From positions 61,972-125,971 of the forward strand of contig JADZER010000073.1 in NCBI GenBank assembly GCA_020850415.1: 64,000 nt of DNA. Reading direction: 5' to 3'. Source of the DNA: Phycisphaerales bacterium (GTDB lineage Bacteria > Planctomycetota > Phycisphaerae > Phycisphaerales > UBA1924). Below the pieces are notes generated by a model. It worked only from the letters and a program-made list of their open reading frames with translations, ran no database searches and was not told the origin of the DNA. Each line of letters begins with the position of its first letter. Position 1 is the stretch's first letter. Positions 8,159-17,062 of this stretch are shown here, piece after piece. The translations under genes were made by a program, and so were the position numbers.

Positions 8159-11059
8159 ATGAGTACGCGTTGTGTGCGTTGGGCCGTCCTCGCGGCGATC
8201 TGCTCCGGTGCGGCGCTGGCCGGGCCGCCGCCGGCTCCGGACGAACTCACCGAGATGGCCTCGGGCCGGTGGGACGCGGAGGCGGACGGGTCGTGGGCGA
8301 CCGTGACCGACGACACTTCGCTCGCGGTCGAGGGCGACGCCTCGCTGCGGTTTGAGACCGGCGGCGGGTTCGACACCTGGCTGTGGTCGCCGGGCGCACG
8401 CAACGCCTCCTGGGATGTCCTCTCCGGCGGCGCCGGCGGCATGAGCTTCTGGGCGATCGTCGAGAACGACTTCCCGTTCCAGAACGCGAGCCCGTGGGTG
8501 CGTCTGCACTCCAGCGCGGGGTATGTCGAGTACAGCCCCGCCTATGACATCCTCAACGACGCCATCGGGCAGTGGATCGAGATCGAGATCCCGTACGCGG
8601 GGGACTCGTTCTGGACACGCACCGAGGTGGGGAGCCCGGACCTTCACGCCGTCAACGCGATCGAGATCCACGCCGACACCTGGGACGCCGGGTTCGTGCT
8701 GTGGCTCGACGGGCTGCGGTTCGATCGGGCGCTACCGGCGCCGGACGGCGTCCGCGCCTACGCGGGCAACCACTCGGTCTCGCTGGCGTGGGACGAGTAC
8801 CCGGACCCGATGGATCGGGTGACCGGCTTTGCGGTCTATCGCGAGCCGGCGCCGTTCGATTCAACGCAGGGGCTGACGGCGATCGGCGTGGTGAACAACC
8901 CCGACGCGACGACCTACACCGACGGCGCCGCGCAGAACGGCGTGTCGTACCACTACGCCGTCGCCGCGAGGTTCGAAGGCGGGTCGGAGACGACCGAGGT
9001 CGAGAGCATCGGGCCGCGAACGCCGCGGGACGAGACGGACCTGCAGGTGGTGAGCATCTCGCGCACGGCGCGGTACCCGCGGTACGACCCGCAGTACTCG
9101 TACCACGAGATCACCGAGCCCAACGGCTTCGGGCCGTACGCCTTCACGGCCGCGACGGGCCTGGGCTCCGGGCAGAACGGCAACACCCAGCGCTGGCCCG
9201 GGCTTGGCGAGCAGGTGACCTACACCGCGACGGTCCGGAACCGGGGCACGCGGGTGGTGGGGACGACGCTCACGCGGGGCTGGACGCTCGACGGCGCGGT
9301 GGTGGACTCGACCTCGGGGGTCGTGGCGCTGCTCCCCGGGCAGACGACGACTTTCGCCTGGTCGATGGCGTGGGACGGCGCGGACCACGAGATCGGGTTC
9401 TCTTTCAGCCTGGCCGACGCCCGGGCCGCCAACAACGCCCTGGCGATCCGCAGCAAGTCGGTGGCGTTCCTCTCGTTCGCCGACCGCACCTACGCGGAGA
9501 ACTTCCGCGAGGAGTCCGCGGGCTACGACGCGATCAGCGACGACCTCTTCGACTGGCTGAACGCGCACATGGCCCGGTTCAACCAGATGTTCGCCGACGC
9601 GGGGACCGACAAGCGCGTGCACTTCGATGTGCTGGAGATGCTCGAGGACGACGACCCCGATCCGGTGGTGAACCGCATCGAGTTCGCCATCTTCCCATTC
9701 CGCTACCGGGCCGCCGACGGAACGCTCCGCCTGAGCGGCTACTACGACCCGGCCGAGGACCTCGACTTCGGCCTGCTCCACGAGATGGGCCACCAGCTCG
9801 GCCTGATCGATCTGTACCGGCTCGACCTCCCGGCCGAGCGCAACTTGGTCTCCGGGCAGGCGTACTGGGCGATCCCCGATCTCATGCACGGCGTGTCGCA
9901 CTTCCTCTCGCCCCACAGCGCGGACGCCATGACCCACTGGCTCGACAAGGCCCACGGCTACTACGGGCAGTACCTCTACAAGCTGCCCGAGCATGTGCGC
10001 GTGCGCCTGGTCGGGTTCGACGACACGCCGCTGGCCGGCGCGACCGTCCGGGTCTACCAGCGCACCGAGCGCCCCGGCCTCGGCGACATTCTGACGACCC
10101 AAGTGAAGTTCGAGGGGACCACGGACGCGGGCGGCGAGTGGACACTCCCCAATGTGCCGATCGACACTAACCTCGTCCCCGAGACCTATGCCGGCGATGC
10201 GCTGGCGGACAACCCGTTCGGCTACATCGCGGTCGTCGGCACCAACAGCCTGCTCCTGCTCGAGGTGACCCACGAGGACCAGACCGACTACGCCTGGCTC
10301 CCGATCACCGAGGTCAACGACGCCTACTGGGCCGGGCAGACCGGCACGGCGGTCATCGAGAAGACGCTCGCCCTCGGCGGCGGCTCGCAGCACTTCCCGC
10401 CGCCCGAGCTCACCGAGATGAACGCCGACGACTGGAGGCCCTGGGCGCAGGACGGCGTCCTCACGCTGACCGACGACCAGGCCCGCGTCGCCTCCGGGGA
10501 GGGGTCCCTGAGGTTCGACGCGACGGGCGGGTCGGACAACTCGGCGACCTACCCGGCGCTGGGGATATCCCGCTGGGACCTCTCGGCGGTCGAGAGCATC
10601 CACCTCTGGGTGTACGCGGAGAACGCCAACGGCGGGTTCCAGGGCGGCAGCCCCTGGGTGCGCCTGCGCGGCACGAGCGGGTTTATCGAGCTGCGGTCGA
10701 CGACCGAGGTGCTCAACCAGGCGATCGGGCGGTGGGTCGAGCTGTCGATCCCCATTGACGGTGACGCGAACTGGGCCCGCTCGGTTCAGGGCAGCGTCTC
10801 GATCGACGACATCCGGGGCGTCGAGCTTCACGCCGACACCTGGGGCGCCGGGTTCACGGTCTGGTGGGACGGCCTCTGGTTCGACCCGCCGGTCTGCCCG
10901 GCCGACTACAGCGCCGACGGGCTGGTCGATACCCGCGATGTGGTCGCGTACCTCAACGGCTGGGCGGCCAAGGAGGACCGGGCCGATCTAACCGGCGATG
11001 GGGTGGTCGACACCAGGGATGTCATCGAGTTCCTGGGGTCTTGGGTGGCCGGCTGTTAG
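8159..11059 (+). CDS. Secreted metallopeptidase-like protein with dockerin-like C-terminus
   Basis: A 966-aa exported protein. AGGAGG sits 7 nt before the ATG, and a signal peptide ends near ALA|GPP. Modules in order: a carbohydrate-binding-like beta module (about 22-185), a fibronectin III-like domain (190-285), a CARDB-like stretch (300-430), a catalytic-looking region with HEMGHQLGLID near residue 542 (zinc motif HExxHxxGxxD), a carboxypeptidase-regulatory-like beta domain (610-730), and a second copy of the first module (about 740-905). Last comes a duplicated calcium-loop tail (ADYSADGLVDTRDV, ADLTGDGVVDTRDV) that ends in Gly-Cys. The tail is the GC-type dockerin seen in Phycisphaerae secreted proteins. 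Inference: cell-surface or exported protease acting on a polysaccharide-associated substrate. The third zinc ligand as Asp is less usual. Confidence 0.8.
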   Translation: MSTRCVRWAVLAAICSGAALAGPPPAPDELTEMASGRWDAEADGSWATVTDDTSLAVEGDASLRFETGGGFDTWLWSPGARNASWDVLSGGAGGMSFWAIVENDFPFQNASPWVRLHSSAGYVEYSPAYDILNDAIGQWIEIEIPYAGDSFWTRTEVGSPDLHAVNAIEIHADTWDAGFVLWLDGLRFDRALPAPDGVRAYAGNHSVSLAWDEYPDPMDRVTGFAVYREPAPFDSTQGLTAIGVVNNPDATTYTDGAAQNGVSYHYAVAARFEGGSETTEVESIGPRTPRDETDLQVVSISRTARYPRYDPQYSYHEITEPNGFGPYAFTAATGLGSGQNGNTQRWPGLGEQVTYTATVRNRGTRVVGTTLTRGWTLDGAVVDSTSGVVALLPGQTTTFAWSMAWDGADHEIGFSFSLADARAANNALAIRSKSVAFLSFADRTYAENFREESAGYDAISDDLFDWLNAHMARFNQMFADAGTDKRVHFDVLEMLEDDDPDPVVNRIEFAIFPFRYRAADGTLRLSGYYDPAEDLDFGLLHEMGHQLGLIDLYRLDLPAERNLVSGQAYWAIPDLMHGVSHFLSPHSADAMTHWLDKAHGYYGQYLYKLPEHVRVRLVGFDDTPLAGATVRVYQRTERPGLGDILTTQVKFEGTTDAGGEWTLPNVPIDTNLVPETYAGDALADNPFGYIAVVGTNSLLLLEVTHEDQTDYAWLPITEVNDAYWAGQTGTAVIEKTLALGGGSQHFPPPELTEMNADDWRPWAQDGVLTLTDDQARVASGEGSLRFDATGGSDNSATYPALGISRWDLSAVESIHLWVYAENANGGFQGGSPWVRLRGTSGFIELRSTTEVLNQAIGRWVELSIPIDGDANWARSVQGSVSIDDIRGVELHADTWGAGFTVWWDGLWFDPPVCPADYSADGLVDTRDVVAYLNGWAAKEDRADLTGDGVVDTRDVIEFLGSWVAGC

Positions 11060-11249
11060 GGCGGAGCTGCAGGATCGCAGCCTAACCGTCAGCCCAGCGC
11101 AGGGTACGCGGGTTCTACGAACCCCGGGCGCACGCTCAGAGTTGCTCGTGCGCGTCGCCCCACAATGACGGCTCCGATCTCGCCTTCGGAGTTCGTCGAG
11201 AACGGGACCGGATCACGCACTGTGGTTCGACCATTTGATCTGCCCCGGG

Positions 11250-11732
11250 CTACCAAACGAGCCGGGAGGATGGGATCAAGCCGGTGACTTCCCACGCCAT
11301 CATGAGCCCGTACAGCGCGAGCATGACCACGGCCGCGCCCCCGGCGGCGACCGCCCAGCCCCGGCGCATCCGGAACCCCACCTGGAGCGCGCACGCCCAG
11401 TAGACGCCCAGCCAGACGAACGCCGCGATGGTGGCGTAGGCGTACCACCGGCTGGTGATGTCCAGGCCTTCCCAGGCGAGGTGACGAGCCCACGCGGGCG
11501 GCGGCCGTCCCGAGCGCGAGATGACGCCTCCGGCGGTGCGCACGAGCGTGTCGAGGGTGCTGAACGCTACCCATACCGGCAGCCACGCGAGGCTGTAGAC
11601 CGCCGCTCGGGCAAGGTGGCGCGGGGCGACCTTCGACTTACCGAGCGTGGTCGGAGCGAGGCAGACAGCGAGCGGCCATAGCGCCGTCGCCGCGTACAGC
11701 ACGAGCAGCCCCTGGGGGCACGGCCCGCGGGC
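11250..11732 (-). pseudogene. Detached C-terminal half of a zinc-ribbon membrane protein (after an in-frame TAG)
   Basis: Directly after the TAG at 11733-11735 the same reading frame stays open for another 160 codons to a second TAG at 11250. It encodes about four hydrophobic helices (for example LAWLPVWVAFSTLDTL and AVAAGGAAVVMLALYGLMMAW). Planctomycete zinc-ribbon membrane proteins usually combine an N-terminal Cys4 ribbon with several membrane helices in one chain. This half and the upstream 161-aa ORF together would make such a protein of about 320 residues. A GTG at 11702 could restart translation. Alternatives: a true two-gene arrangement, or a sequencing error at one base. Confidence 0.55.
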
Positions 11733-12218
11733 CTAGGGTTTGTCGAGCAGGTAGTCGGGATCGACGAGCGGCTGACACGCGGTATCGAAAGCCATCCGGG
11801 TCAGGCTCACCCCCGACGCGAAGCCAAGTCGCCTTGCCGCCAAGCTGCCGTAGACCTGCGCCACATCCGCCGGGATCGCCAAGACCAACAGCACCGCAGG
11901 CAACCAGACGAGCAACCCCAACCACCCGACCGGTTGGTGGAGCTTGATCCGGCCCCAGAATCTCCAGGGAAGGAGCACCCACCACCAAGTGCGCAGGGCG
12001 CGAACCATGCGGCTGAAGATCACGCGTTCGCGCCCGATCCACCGCCGCTCGACAAACCACCTGGGAGTGTCGAGTTCTGGTCGGAGGACATCCCGCCAGC
12101 GGAAGTCAATCCCGCACTCGGGACATCGGCCGCGGAGCGGGCAGCGGTCGGTCCAGGCCGCGACCGCGCCGGTCTGGTCGTATCCGCATCGGGGGCAGTC
12201 CGGCGGCGGTGATAGCAC
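11733..12218 (-). CDS. Zinc-ribbon membrane protein, probably truncated by amber codon
   Basis: A 161-aa ORF opening with a Cys4 ribbon (CPRCGYDQTG...CPECGIDFRW), a common N-terminal module of planctomycete membrane proteins of unknown role. One or two hydrophobic helices follow (WWVLLPWRFW, WLGLLVWLPAVLLVLAI). It ends at a TAG after LLDKP, beyond which the same frame continues open with further membrane helices. No function can be assigned. The ribbon probably binds zinc structurally. Confidence 0.65.
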   Translation of the reverse strand: MLSPPPDCPRCGYDQTGAVAAWTDRCPLRGRCPECGIDFRWRDVLRPELDTPRWFVERRWIGRERVIFSRMVRALRTWWWVLLPWRFWGRIKLHQPVGWLGLLVWLPAVLLVLAIPADVAQVYGSLAARRLGFASGVSLTRMAFDTACQPLVDPDYLLDKP

Positions 12219-12321
12219 CCCGCGAGCATACTCGCGGGCGGGGGGCGGGGGTCCGCGAGCAACCCCTGCCCCTGCAACCGACTACCCTGCACGGCCAAGA
12301 AGCCCTGCACTGCGAGCTCAG

Positions 12322-13050
12322 ATGATCCGTTGCACCGATGTCCGCAAGACCTACCGCCTCGGCGACCGCCGGGTGGAGGCCCTGCGCGGGGCCAGCCTGG
12401 AGATCGCCCAGCCGGGGTTCTACGCGATCATGGGGCAGTCGGGGTCCGGCAAGTCCACCCTGCTGCACCTGCTCGCGACGCTCGACCGGCCGGACTCCGG
12501 GGAGATCCATATCGGCGGGCGGGCGGTCCACAACCTCTCGGAGCGCGAGGCGACCGAGTTCCGCCGCCGCGGCCTGGGGATCGTCTTCCAGCAGTTCAAC
12601 CTGATCCCGACGATGTCCGCGGCGGAGAATGTCGAGCTGCCCGGGCTCCTCGCGGGCGATCCCCCCCACGCGTTGCGCAGGCGCGCCGAGGAGCTGCTGG
12701 GCATGCTCGGCCTCGCCGACCGGGCGGACCACCGGCCCGAGGCGATGTCCGGCGGCGAACAGCAGCGGGTGGCGATCGCCCGGTCGCTGCTCTACTCGCC
12801 CCCGGTGCTCCTCGCCGACGAGCCGACCGGCAACCTGGACTCGGACAACGCCGAACGACTCTGGACGCTCCTGGGGAGCCTCGCGGCCGAGCGTGAGATG
12901 ACCGTGCTGATGGTGACCCACGAGCCCGCGGCGGCGGCGCACTGCAAACGCGTGTTCATCCTGCAGGACGGGGCGGTGCGGGGCCAGATCGAAACGGAGG
13001 GGCTCGATGCGGCCGGTGTGGCGGCTCGCTATCAGCAGACTCTCGGCTAG
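12322..13050 (+). CDS. ABC exporter ATP-binding subunit (LolD/MacB type)
   Basis: A 242-aa nucleotide-binding domain: Walker A GQSGSGKST (residue about 38), Q-loop FQQFNLIP, signature MSGGEQQRVAIARSL, Walker B VLLADEPTGNLD and switch histidine VTHE. The EPTGNLD and GxVFQxFNLIP motifs are typical of the LolD/MacB/FtsE group that powers FtsX-like permeases in lipoprotein or peptide export and envelope stress responses. The downstream permease begins inside this gene (44-bp overlap), so the two are translated together. Upstream in-frame codons lack family similarity. The ATG just before IRCTDVRKTYRLG is the natural start. Confidence 0.92.
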   Translation: MIRCTDVRKTYRLGDRRVEALRGASLEIAQPGFYAIMGQSGSGKSTLLHLLATLDRPDSGEIHIGGRAVHNLSEREATEFRRRGLGIVFQQFNLIPTMSAAENVELPGLLAGDPPHALRRRAEELLGMLGLADRADHRPEAMSGGEQQRVAIARSLLYSPPVLLADEPTGNLDSDNAERLWTLLGSLAAEREMTVLMVTHEPAAAAHCKRVFILQDGAVRGQIETEGLDAAGVAARYQQTLG

Positions 13051-15790
13051 GCCGTCCCGCACGGCGCTGATCGTCGCGGCGGTCGCCCTGTCCGCTGCGC
13101 TCATCACGGTCGTCTCCAGCGCCATGGCCTCGCTCAACGGCGCGATCCGCGAACGCCTCAACGCCACCGTGGGCGCCGCCGACATCGTCCTCAAGCCCGA
13201 GAGCATGCTCCGGTCCGTGCCGGGCGAGTGGCTCGGGCGCGTCGAGGCGTGGGAGGGCGTCGCGGTCGCCTCGCCGGTGCGACAGGAGAGCGTGCGCTTC
13301 GAGCTCTCCACCCCGGCGATGGTCCCGTCGGTCGAGGGCAGGGTCGAGGGCGAGGGCGGGGGCCAGGACGGGGACGGGGCGTGGGAGCGGGGCGCGATCG
13401 CGCTCGAGCTCTCGCCGGTGGTGTACGGCGTGGACTTCGCGAGGTGGCAACGGCTCCGACCCATCGAGCTGCTCGCCGGACGCATGCCGGAGAAGGCCGG
13501 GGAGATCGTCGTCGACGGGCTCTTCGCCGAGCGGATGACCGCGCCGTACCAGGCGGTGGAGCGGGGGACCGGCTCGTACGGGGTGACCTTCGGCTCGGCG
13601 GTGTACGACGCCCCGGCCCCGGCGCTGCCCGAGCGGGCCGCGTCCGCCTCCGAGGCCGGCGCGATCAACGCCGGCGTGGGGCTGCGCCTGGGGGACACGC
13701 TCACGGTGCGCCAGCTGCTCCGTCAGCCCGGTGAGGTGGTGGTGGTGGGCGTCGCGCGCCAGCCGCCGCTGGGCGGGCGGCCCCAGGCGTTCATGACGCT
13801 GGAGACCCTCGCGGGGCTCATCGGCGGCGGGGGCAAGCTGACGGAGATCGAGGCGAGCCTGTCGCCGGGGCTGGACCCGGACGCGTTCGCCGGCGGGCGC
13901 CGGCCGGAGGTGCCCGACGGGTTCCTGCTGGAGACGACCGCGAGGGTGACGGCCAATGTCGAGAAGAACCTGGCGTCGAGCCAGCTGGGGCTCGTGCTGG
14001 CGACGGTGCTGGCGTTCCTGACCGCGTCGTTCATCATCTTCACGGGGCTGACCGTCGACGCGGCGCAGCAGCAGCGGGAGCTGGCGATGCTGCGCTGCAT
14101 CGGCGCCAGGCGCTCGCAGCTGGCCTGGTCGCAGCTCCTGGTGGGGGCGTTGATCGGCCTCATGGGGGCGGCCGTCGGCGTGCCGCTGGGCCTGGGGATC
14201 GCGGCCGCCATCGTGCACGCGTTCCGAGAGTATGTGCCGCAGGGGGCGGTGGTGAACCAGCTGGGGCTGATCCTCGCGCCGGCGGGCAGCGTGTTCGCGG
14301 GGGTGCTGGGTGCGGCGTGGCCGGCGTGGCGTGCCTCGCGGTCGAGCCCGCTGAAGGCGCTGGCGTCGCGGGCGGCTGCGCCGAGCCGGCGGGCGATCGC
14401 CGGGGCGCTGCTGGTGGCGGTGATCGGGCTGGGCGTGCACCTGCTGACGGTGCTGGTGACCGACGACGCGCAGCTGATGTTCTGGGGCTACGCGACGGTC
14501 GGGCTGCCGGCAATCTTCGTGGGGTACTTCTTCCTGGCCGTGCCGCTGATCGGGGTGGTGACGCGGTGGCTGGGGCCGGTGGTGGTGTGGGTGCTCGGCG
14601 TGCCGCGGGGGGTGGTGGAGCGTCTGGTGGCGGCGACGCCGTTCCGGTACGGCTTCACGGCCGGGGCGATGATGGCTGGGCTGGCGTTGATGGTGGGGCT
14701 GTGGACGCAGGGCGGGGCGCTGCTGCGCGACTGGCTGGGCAAGCTGCGCTTCCCCGACGCGTTCGTGAGCGGGCTCTCGATCCCGGCCGAGGCGCAGGAG
14801 CGGCTCGACCGGCTGCCCTTTGTCGAGGGCACCTGCGCGATCACGCTCCACCCGGTCGAGACCGACGCGTTCGGCGTGCGGGCGCTGCAGCAGTACTCGA
14901 CGAGCTTCATCGCGTTCGAGCCGGCGGAGTTCTTCGGCATGGCGACCCTGACCTGGGTCGAGGGCGACCCCATCACCGCGCAGCGCCGGCTGGAGCAGGG
15001 CGGGGCGGTGATCGTCGCCCGGGAGTTCCAGACCGCCCAGGGGCTGGGCGTGGGCGACACCTTCACCTGCCGCGACGAGGGCGTCGAGCACCGCTTCGAG
15101 ATCGTCGGCGTCGTGACCAGCCCGGGGCTGGAGATCGTGAGCAAGTTCTTCGACATCGGGAGCGAGTACACGACCCAGGCGCTGCACGCGGTGTTCGGCT
15201 CGCGGGCCGACCTCGAGTCGAGGTTCCACACCGACGCGATCAACCTGATCCAGATCGAGCTGACCGACGATGTGCCCGACGCCAGGGCGATCGACGAGAT
15301 CTGGGAGGCGATGGCGCCCTACGGCATCCTCGACGCGGGCAGCGGGCGGATGATCCTGGCGAACATCACCGAGTTCATGCGGGCCATGCTGCTGGCGACC
15401 TCGGCGGTGGCGATCATCAACATGCTGATCGCGAGCCTCGGCGTCGCGAATGTCATCATCAACTCGGTCGAGCAGCGCCGGTTCGAGCTGGGCGTGCTGC
15501 GGGCGGTGGGGGGGCAGCGGGGGATGCTCACCCGCATGATCGCCGCCGAGGCGGTGCTCATCGCGATCACCGCGGGCATCCTCGGGACCCTCATGGGCAC
15601 GCAGCTCTCTTTCGCCGCACAACGCCTGCACCGCGCCCTGCTCGGGCTGGTGTGGGACCTGCGCCCGCCCGTGGGCCCGATCGCGGCGGGGTGCGGGATC
15701 GTGCTGGTCATCTGCCTGGCGGCGAGCGTGCCGGCGGTGATCCGGCTGAACCGGCTGCGCCCGAGGGAGCTGCTGAGCACGAAGGGGTAG
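13007..15790 (+). CDS. FtsX-like ABC exporter permease, two-FtsX-domain type
   Basis: A 927-aa membrane protein. It has an N-terminal helix with a large extracytoplasmic domain (about residues 40-320), then a first FtsX domain (about 325-440) containing ELAMLRCIGARRSQL. A middle set of hydrophobic segments follows, then a second periplasmic domain (about 575-780) and a second FtsX domain (785-920) containing FELGVLRAVGGQRGML. The R/K-x-I/V-G-A/G motif after the first helix of each FtsX domain is the coupling-helix hallmark. Together with the preceding ATPase it should form a MacB/LolCDE-like mechanotransmitting transporter rather than a classic channel. The start ATG follows GGAGG and overlaps the ATPase gene. 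The cargo is unknown. Confidence 0.9.
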   Translation: MRPVWRLAISRLSARPSRTALIVAAVALSAALITVVSSAMASLNGAIRERLNATVGAADIVLKPESMLRSVPGEWLGRVEAWEGVAVASPVRQESVRFELSTPAMVPSVEGRVEGEGGGQDGDGAWERGAIALELSPVVYGVDFARWQRLRPIELLAGRMPEKAGEIVVDGLFAERMTAPYQAVERGTGSYGVTFGSAVYDAPAPALPERAASASEAGAINAGVGLRLGDTLTVRQLLRQPGEVVVVGVARQPPLGGRPQAFMTLETLAGLIGGGGKLTEIEASLSPGLDPDAFAGGRRPEVPDGFLLETTARVTANVEKNLASSQLGLVLATVLAFLTASFIIFTGLTVDAAQQQRELAMLRCIGARRSQLAWSQLLVGALIGLMGAAVGVPLGLGIAAAIVHAFREYVPQGAVVNQLGLILAPAGSVFAGVLGAAWPAWRASRSSPLKALASRAAAPSRRAIAGALLVAVIGLGVHLLTVLVTDDAQLMFWGYATVGLPAIFVGYFFLAVPLIGVVTRWLGPVVVWVLGVPRGVVERLVAATPFRYGFTAGAMMAGLALMVGLWTQGGALLRDWLGKLRFPDAFVSGLSIPAEAQERLDRLPFVEGTCAITLHPVETDAFGVRALQQYSTSFIAFEPAEFFGMATLTWVEGDPITAQRRLEQGGAVIVAREFQTAQGLGVGDTFTCRDEGVEHRFEIVGVVTSPGLEIVSKFFDIGSEYTTQALHAVFGSRADLESRFHTDAINLIQIELTDDVPDARAIDEIWEAMAPYGILDAGSGRMILANITEFMRAMLLATSAVAIINMLIASLGVANVIINSVEQRRFELGVLRAVGGQRGMLTRMIAAEAVLIAITAGILGTLMGTQLSFAAQRLHRALLGLVWDLRPPVGPIAAGCGIVLVICLAASVPAVIRLNRLRPRELLSTKG

Positions 15791-15803
15791 GGCGGGCATG
15801 AGG

Positions 15804-15835
15804 GGGTGAATGGGTGAATGGGTGAGTGGGTGATG
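15804..15835. repeat. Four tandem GGGTGAAT-type octamers
   Basis: GGGTGAAT, GGGTGAAT, GGGTGAGT and GGGTGATG follow each other directly in the 93-bp gap between the ABC permease and the DUF58 gene. This is another low-complexity octamer array of the kind found throughout the window. Confidence 0.85.
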
Positions 15836-15883
15836 GGGCGCCCGCCCCGGAGGATTGCGGGTGTGTGATACGCTGTGTGCGCG

Positions 15884-16876
15884 ATGCTCATCCGCCCCGA
15901 ACGAAACCTCCCCCAGACCATCGACGAGCTGCTCGGCCCGGCGCTCGCCAAGCGGCTCGACCGTCTGGACATCCTCAGCCGCAAGGTCTTCGCGGGACGC
16001 CTCCCCGGCGAACGCCGCAGCAAGCGCCGGGGTGAGAGCGTGGAGTTTGACGACTACCGCGACTACACGCCGGGCGACGACCTCCGACGCCTCGACTGGA
16101 ACGCCTTCGCCCGGTTCGATCGGTTCTTTATCAAGCTCTTCCGGGCCGAGGAGGACCTCGGGCTGCACCTGCTCATCGACTGCTCGGGCTCGATGCTCGC
16201 CGGCGGGGGGGACGAGCCGAGCAAGCTGCTCTTCGCCCACCGGCTGGCGATGGCGCTGGCCTATGTCGGGCTCGTCAACCAGAACCGGGTGAGCGTGGCG
16301 AGCTTCGGGCACGCGGGGGCCGAGCCGCTGCGTCGGCTCGCCCCGGTGCGGGGCCGGCCCGAGACGGCCCGGGTGGCGGAGTTCCTGCTGGAGAGCCTCC
16401 GCGAGGCCGAGCGCGCCCAGCCGGCGCCGGAGGCGGACCGGCAGGGGCGCGGGCCCTTCGAGCGGGCCATGCGGGCCTTCGGGCTCGCCCGGGTGGGCTC
16501 GGGGGTCGCCGTCGTCATCACCGACGCCCTCTTCCCCGACGGGCTCGAGCAGGGGCTGAGCTACCTGGTCGGCGGCGGCGGGGTGGACGCGACGCTCGTG
16601 CAGGCGCTCGCCCCGGGCGAGATCGCCCCCGAGCGGGCGGCCGAGGCGGGCCTCGTCGGCGACCTGCGCCTGACCGACGCGGAGACCGGGCGGGGCGTCG
16701 AGGTGACGATGTCCGCGCCCATCATCCGGCAGTACCGGCAGCGCCTCGAGGCGCACCTGGAGCGGGTGCAGCGGGCGTGCGCCGCCCGGGATATCGGCCA
16801 CCTGCTGACCCCCAGCGATGCCGATGTCGGCGAGCTCCTGCTCGGCCAGCTCCGGCGCCGGGGGGTGCTGGGGTAG
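15884..16876 (+). CDS. DUF58 protein (vWA-like fold)
   Basis: A 330-aa DUF58 protein. The conserved block RGESVEFDDYRDYTPGDD followed by RRLDWNAFARFDRFFIKLF is the family signature (usually GxGxEFxxLRxYxxGDDxRxIDW). LLIDCSGSM is a complete MIDAS-type metal-binding motif of the von Willebrand A fold, and VAVVITDALFPDG fits the later strand. DUF58 proteins normally accompany MoxR ATPases and other vWA proteins. No MoxR gene is in this window, so this copy sits apart from the usual operon. It has no signal peptide. The MoxR/DUF58 system is thought to act in chaperone-like activation of envelope proteins; the role here is inferred from the family only. Confidence 0.87.
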   Translation: MLIRPERNLPQTIDELLGPALAKRLDRLDILSRKVFAGRLPGERRSKRRGESVEFDDYRDYTPGDDLRRLDWNAFARFDRFFIKLFRAEEDLGLHLLIDCSGSMLAGGGDEPSKLLFAHRLAMALAYVGLVNQNRVSVASFGHAGAEPLRRLAPVRGRPETARVAEFLLESLREAERAQPAPEADRQGRGPFERAMRAFGLARVGSGVAVVITDALFPDGLEQGLSYLVGGGGVDATLVQALAPGEIAPERAAEAGLVGDLRLTDAETGRGVEVTMSAPIIRQYRQRLEAHLERVQRACAARDIGHLLTPSDADVGELLLGQLRRRGVLG

Positions 16877-17062
16877 ACCTCGGCCGCGGGGATGCTGCGG
16901 ACGATCCCCGCCAACGGCTTCGGCATGCACCCGGCCTCCGCGAGCCCGGGCTTGGGAGCAAGGGTCACCGCCGCCACGGAAGCCGAAGATGAGGCCCTGC
17001 GAAGCTTCGGATGGTCTTGCGCAAGGACGCTCGAATGGGCCCCAAAGCCCCACGCCCCGCGT

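Noticed and set aside
11733..11735. Pyrrolysine or other recoding at the in-frame TAG
   Set aside because: Nothing in the window points to TAG recoding, and a nonsense mutation or base error is simpler.
12956..17053. A 1365-aa open frame on the minus strand opposite the ABC permease and DUF58 genes
   Set aside because: It is antisense to two clear genes and has no recognisable domain. High GC leaves few stop codons in shadow frames.
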